Part shown: positions 29,891 to 32,926 of the stretch, one piece after another
How positions within the stretch are numbered: the stretch's first letter is position 1
Layout: the number at the start of each line of letters is the position of its first letter
Assembly (NCBI GenBank): GCA_030524205.1
Contig: JAUNGZ010000015.1
Span: forward strand, 1 to 32,926
DNA: 32,926 nucleotides
Direction of reading: 5' to 3'
From: Eubacteriales bacterium
Lineage (GTDB): Bacteria; Bacillota; Clostridia; Oscillospirales; Butyricicoccaceae
Position numbers and translations under genes: made by a program
The notes under the pieces: model-generated
Database searches by the model: none
What the model was told of the DNA's origin: nothing
What the model saw: the letters and a program-made list of their open reading frames with translations, nothing else

Positions 29891-30414
29891 GCCCCGTCAC
29901 CTCCCATCAGCTTGCGCAGACGGCGGCGCAGTCGGTGCAGCCGTCCCTCGACCGCCCGTTCGGACAGGCTCAGCTCAGCGGCCATCTGCGCGGTGGACTG
30001 CAAATAATAATATTTGCGGTAAAACAGCTGCCGCTCGGCGCCGCTCAGCCGCTCGAGCGCGTCCCGAAGCTGCCGGGAGCGCTCGCGGCGCAGCACCTCG
30101 TCCTCAGGCGAGGGGGCGGAAACGGCGTTTTCGTCCCACTCCCCCGCGGGCGCGGCCGCGCGCCGCCGGTAATCGACCGCCGTGTTGCGCGCGACGGCGG
30201 TCAGCCATGCGGCCAAGCTGCCCCGCGCCGCGTCAAAGGTGGCAAACCGCTGCCAAACGCGCAGGTACACGTCGCTGACGCACTCCTCCGCGTCCTGCGC
30301 GTCGGGCAGGATGCCGCGCACGATGTAGCGCACCATGCCGCCGTACCGCTGCTGCAGCAGGGCAAGCCCTTCCTGCTTTTCCTCGGCCAGCAGCGCGATG
30401 ATCCGCTCGTCCAT
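29887..30414 (-). CDS. RNA polymerase ECF-type sigma factor
   Basis: The 175-residue protein has sigma-70 region 2 (IVRGILPDAQDAEECVSDVY then LRVWQRFATFDAARG and WLTAVARNTAVDYRRR, about residues 29-88). Region 4 is ALERLSGAERQLFYRKYYY then QSTAQMAAELSLSERAVEGR near the C-terminus, with the helix-turn-helix for the -35 element. The ATG at 30414 follows AAAGGAGGCGGAG; a second ATG six codons upstream lies inside that ribosome binding site. It directs a stress or envelope regulon, probably controlled by the membrane protein encoded next. A perfect 12-bp palindrome lies 42 bp upstream. Confidence 0.93.
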   Translation of the reverse strand: MDERIIALLAEEKQEGLALLQQRYGGMVRYIVRGILPDAQDAEECVSDVYLRVWQRFATFDAARGSLAAWLTAVARNTAVDYRRRAAAPAGEWDENAVSAPSPEDEVLRRERSRQLRDALERLSGAERQLFYRKYYYLQSTAQMAAELSLSERAVEGRLHRLRRRLRKLMGGDGA

Positions 30415-30455
30415 CTCTCCGCCTCCTTTCATACCCTTTACTGATACATACGCGG

Positions 30456-30488
30456 TTTGGCGGCAAATCCCACGCCTTTGCCGCCAAA
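30456..30488. repeat. Perfect 12-bp inverted repeat upstream of the sigma factor gene
   Basis: TTTGGCGGCAAA (30456-30467) and TTTGCCGCCAAA (30477-30488) are exact complements around a 9-base loop. No T run follows, so it is not a terminator. It lies in the sigma gene's promoter or leader and may be an operator or an RNA hairpin. A good vegetative promoter was not seen here, which fits autoregulation. Confidence 0.7.
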
Positions 30489-30545
30489 TTGTAAACTTTC
30501 CCCGCGCGCGGCGGCTTGCGCCTGCCCGCGGGCAGCGGTTTCATA

Positions 30546-30583
30546 AAAATAAAAAGCACAGCTTGCGCTGTGCTTTTTATTTT
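30546..30583 (-). terminator. Terminator of the UDP-ManNAc dehydrogenase gene
   Basis: A perfect 17-bp stem (30546-30562 and 30567-30583) with a TTGC loop and T-rich tail on the minus strand, directly after the stop codon. Confidence 0.92.
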
Positions 30584-30587
30584 CCCT

Positions 30588-31790
30588 TTATTCCAGCAGG
30601 CCGACGCAGTCGTAATACGGCTTGCTCTTAATCAACTCTTTGTTATCTTTAAACAAAGTATGGCCGAGCGTAATCACCAGGTAATCCGCCTTGGACAGGA
30701 TTTCGTCGAAGGAGACATTGGGGATGCCCTGCACCTCGGCCGCATCCGCGAAGGGCTCGCAGGCAATCACGTTCACGCCCTTGCCCTGCAAAATGTGGCA
30801 CAGCTCGATGGAGGGCGATTCGCGCATGTCGTCCACGTCCGGCTTGTAGGACAGGCCCAAAACGCCGACCGTGTCGGTCACCCTGCCCAGCTCGGACACG
30901 ATCTTGCCCGCGACGAAGTGCGGCTTGTTCTCGTTGCGCTCGCGCGCGGCGAGGATGACCTTGGCCTCCGCCGGGAACTGCTCATAGATGAACCACGGGT
31001 CGACCGCGATGCAGTGGCCGCCCACGCCGACACCCGGCGTCAGGATGTTGACGCGCGGATGGCAGTTGGCGAGCTTGATCAGCTCGAACACGTCGATGCC
31101 CATTTTGTCGCAGATGACCGACAGCTCGTTGGCGTAGGCGATGTTGACGTCGCGGAAGGTGTTCTCGGTCAGCTTGCACATTTCGGCGGTCAAGTCGTCG
31201 GTCTTGTGGACCACGCCCTTTTCGAGCACCTTTTCATAAATGGCCGCGGCCATCTCCGCGGCCTCGGGCGTGCGCGCGCCGACGATGCGGTCGTTGTTCT
31301 TCAGCTCGTACATCATGTTGCCCGGAATGACGCGCTCGGGACAGTGAGCGACATGGATTTCGTCCATCGGAATGCCCGACTCCTCGGACAATACGCGGGC
31401 GAGCATCTCGGTCGTGTGCGGCGGCACGGTCGATTCCAAAATGACGAGGTTGGGCGCTTCGAGCACCTTGCCTGCCATGCGCCCGGCGGACTCGACGTAC
31501 TTCAGATCGGCCTTGTGCGTGCCGGTCTCGTCCTGATAAAACGGCGTGGGCACGGCGATATAGAACACGTCCGACCGCGACAGCTCGCTCGAAAAGTGCA
31601 GGTGCCCGTGCGCGACGGCCTTCTCAAACGCCTGCTGCAAGCCCGGTTCGACGATATGGATATGGCCGCCCTGCAGCGTTTCGATCGTTTTCTCGTTCAC
31701 GTCGAAGCCGCAGACCTCGTTTCCGGCCTCCGCGAGGGTGATCGCGGTCGGCAGACCGATATAGCCCAGCCCCATGACGGTAATTTTCAT
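30588..31790 (-). CDS. wecC: UDP-N-acetyl-D-mannosamine dehydrogenase (nucleotide-sugar dehydrogenase)
   Basis: The 400-residue protein starts MKITVMGLGYIGLPTAITLA (NAD-binding Rossmann loop). It has ILESTVPPHTTEMLA, an AHCPERVIPGN substrate-binding segment near residue 148, and the catalytic Cys in GVGVGGHCIAVDPWF near residue 257. The HCIAVDPWF form is typical of UDP-ManNAc dehydrogenases rather than UDP-glucose dehydrogenases. It would oxidise UDP-ManNAc to the uronic acid for cell-surface polysaccharide. UDP-GlcNAc 6-dehydrogenase is the main alternative. No glycan cluster is in view. It is transcribed from its own promoter away from cysE. Confidence 0.9.
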   Translation of the reverse strand: MKITVMGLGYIGLPTAITLAEAGNEVCGFDVNEKTIETLQGGHIHIVEPGLQQAFEKAVAHGHLHFSSELSRSDVFYIAVPTPFYQDETGTHKADLKYVESAGRMAGKVLEAPNLVILESTVPPHTTEMLARVLSEESGIPMDEIHVAHCPERVIPGNMMYELKNNDRIVGARTPEAAEMAAAIYEKVLEKGVVHKTDDLTAEMCKLTENTFRDVNIAYANELSVICDKMGIDVFELIKLANCHPRVNILTPGVGVGGHCIAVDPWFIYEQFPAEAKVILAARERNENKPHFVAGKIVSELGRVTDTVGVLGLSYKPDVDDMRESPSIELCHILQGKGVNVIACEPFADAAEVQGIPNVSFDEILSKADYLVITLGHTLFKDNKELIKSKPYYDCVGLLE

Positions 31791-31824
31791 AATTTTCGTA
31801 CCTCGTTCTACAAAATCTTTTTAC

Positions 31825-31852
31825 ATTATACCACTTTTTACGCAAAATTCAA
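31825..31852 (-). promoter_or_regulatory. Promoter of wecC
   Basis: Minus strand TTGAAT (31847-31852) and TATAAT (31825-31830) with a 16-bp spacer. It is back-to-back with the cysE promoter; the -35 boxes are 8 bp apart. Confidence 0.75.
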
Positions 31853-31860
31853 TGCAGGGT

Positions 31861-31889
31861 TTGAATTTTTCCGTGCGAACGTATATAAT
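31861..31889 (+). promoter_or_regulatory. Promoter of cysE
   Basis: TTGAAT (31861-31866) and a perfect TATAAT (31884-31889) with a 17-bp spacer, about 45 bp before the cysE ATG. Confidence 0.8.
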
Positions 31890-31907
31890 GTAGTACATGT
31901 TAAAAAT

Positions 31908-31922
31908 CTATCAAGCAGATAG
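31908..31922 (+). promoter_or_regulatory. Short inverted repeat in the cysE leader
   Basis: CTATC-AAGCA-GATAG lies between the start of transcription and the cysE ribosome binding site. It could be an operator or a small hairpin affecting translation. The arms are only 5 bp, so chance is possible. Confidence 0.3.
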
Positions 31923-31934
31923 GACGCATGACTT

Positions 31935-32603
31935 ATGATATTTAAGGGTTTGCTCGACGACGCGCGCTCGATCCGCGACCGCGATCCCGCCGCGCGCACC
32001 ACGCTCGAGGTCTTTTTGCTCTATCAGGGCTTCCACGCCCTCATCTACCATCGGCAGGCGCATTGGCTTTACAAGCACGGGCGCTTGTTCCTCGCCCGCG
32101 CGCTCTCGCAGTTTGCGCGGCACATGACCGGCATCGAGATCCACCCGGGCGCCAAGATCGGCCGCCGCCTGTTCATCGACCACGGCATGGGCATCGTCAT
32201 CGGCGAGACCGCCGAAATCGGCGACGACTGCACCATCTACCACGGCGTGACGCTGGGCGGCACAGGGCATGACACCGGCAAGCGCCATCCGACCATCGGC
32301 AACAATGTGCTGATCGCAACGGGCGCCAAGGTGCTCGGCCCGTTCACCGTGGGCGACAACAGCCGCATCGGCGCGAATGCGGTCGTTTTGCAGGAGGTGC
32401 CGCCGGATTCGACGGTCGTCGGCGTCAAGGCGCGCGTGGTCAAGATTGCGGGACAGCGCGTCGGCTCGCCGTCGTACGATCTCGATCAGGTCAACCTGCC
32501 CGATCCCGTCGCGCAGGAGCTGTGCCGCCTGCAAAGCCGCGTATACGCGAACGAGCAGAAGCTGCGCCGCGAGGCCGAGAAGGAACACGAGGCGGACGAA
32601 TAA
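31935..32603 (+). CDS. cysE: Serine O-acetyltransferase
   Basis: The 222-residue enzyme makes O-acetylserine, the precursor of cysteine. The N-terminal helical part ([20 protein letters not shown]) is followed by the left-handed beta-helix of hexapeptide repeats: [20 protein letters not shown], then [40 protein letters not shown] and [15 protein letters not shown]. The conserved His in YHGVTLGG and HDTGKRHP are the expected catalytic and binding residues. The ribosome binding site (AGGA about ten bases upstream) is modest. It is monocistronic as far as the window shows. It closely matches the family and length. Confidence 0.95.
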   Translation: MIFKGLLDDARSIRDRDPAARTTLEVFLLYQGFHALIYHRQAHWLYKHGRLFLARALSQFARHMTGIEIHPGAKIGRRLFIDHGMGIVIGETAEIGDDCTIYHGVTLGGTGHDTGKRHPTIGNNVLIATGAKVLGPFTVGDNSRIGANAVVLQEVPPDSTVVGVKARVVKIAGQRVGSPSYDLDQVNLPDPVAQELCRLQSRVYANEQKLRREAEKEHEADE

Positions 32604-32604
32604 T

Positions 32605-32706
32605 TCGATTGCGGCCACGGCCGCAATCGAGGGACGCCTTTCCGGCTTTGCCGGAAAAGGCGATTGCGCCGAAGGAGCCGCGGAATTTCGATTCCGCGGC
32701 TCCTTC
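32605..32706. repeat. Three consecutive hairpins after cysE
   Basis: TCGATTGCGGCC / GGCCGCAATCGA (32605-32630, 12-bp arms), CGCCTTTCCGGC / GCCGGAAAAGGCG (32635-32662, one bulge) and GAAGGAGCCGCGGAAT / ATTCCGCGGCTCCTTC (32671-32706, 16-bp arms, TTCG loop). None has a long T run. The region 32604-32799 shows no gene. Confidence 0.75.
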
Positions 32707-32799
32707 GCCTTTGTATAGCCCGTAGACCTCTACCATCATTCCGCCGCCGTGCGGCGACATAATGAGAGCAAAGCGCGGGCAAAGCTCGCACTTTTTATG

Positions 32800-32824
32800 A
32801 AAACGGCGGCTTTGCCGCCGTTTT
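32800..32824 (+). terminator. Terminator-like hairpin near the window end
   Basis: AAAACGGCGGC (32800-32810) and GCCGCCGTTTT (32814-32824) with a TTT loop. A and T runs on both sides allow either direction. The rest of the window to 32926 holds no recognisable gene. Confidence 0.7.
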
Positions 32825-32926
32825 CTATCGCATGGCGCGCCGAAGCGCGCAAGGACGGCGAGTGGAGCGAAAAGAAGGGGGGGCGGCGCGTAGCAGCGCC
32901 CCCGCCTGTGAATAATGAGTTGGGGA

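Overview
The window looks like the chromosome of a high-GC, butyrate-forming member of the Clostridia. An order such as Oscillospirales (Butyricicoccaceae or Oscillospiraceae) is my inference. The grounds are a butyryl-CoA dehydrogenase/ETF operon, a rubredoxin-flavodiiron system, strong AGGAGG ribosome binding sites, a SpoIID-like protein and a TnpX/TndX-type serine recombinase. No rRNA, tRNA or CRISPR array was seen.

The main discovery is that one asparagine synthetase gene (asnB) is cut in two by a 17.3-kb DNA element. Codons 1-464 lie at 2378-3769. The remaining 144 codons lie at 21069-21503, on the same strand and in the matching frame. Joining them at a GA dinucleotide (3770-3771 / 21069-21070) gives a 608-residue AsnB with the expected LLDRKDRMSM junction. 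A large serine recombinase sits just inside the left end. The two element ends, joined as in an excised circle, form a palindrome centred on that same GA (12 of 17 arm positions paired). No relaxase, conjugation or replication gene is present, so this is a recombinase-only metabolic island or a possible intervening element.

Layout. 1-2044 (minus): bcd-etfB-etfA operon. 2378-3769: 5' part of asnB. 3770-21068: the element. It holds a 39-aa ORF and the recombinase (+), then a minus-strand xanthine dehydrogenase operon (xdhB-xdhC-xdhA-mocA). Next come a divergent marR-MATE pair, an NCS2 xanthine/uracil permease, a BtuCD/FecCD-type ABC transporter (probably molybdate), a ModE-like regulator with xpt, and a small NTPase. 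The right end carries an acyl-CoA dehydrogenase/EtfA/rubredoxin fusion with the flavodiiron protein FprA. 21069-21503: 3' part of asnB. Beyond that are a UPF0303 protein, a three-gene spore/cell-wall-like operon with peptidoglycan-binding repeats, a diguanylate cyclase with two solute-binding domains, a parvulin-type foldase, an ECF sigma factor with a membrane partner, a UDP-ManNAc dehydrogenase and cysE.

How it fits together. The island looks like a self-contained purine module: uptake (NCS2), salvage (Xpt), oxidation (XdhABC), cofactor maturation (MocA) and metal supply (ABC transporter under a ModE-like operator). It also carries an apparent oxygen-reducing branch (acyl-CoA to flavin to rubredoxin to FprA). 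The recombinase has no clear promoter of its own and lies downstream of the asnB promoter in the integrated state. In the circle a strong terminator (21021-21051) would sit just upstream of it. This suggests, but does not prove, a switch in which asnB transcription drives excision and repair of asnB.
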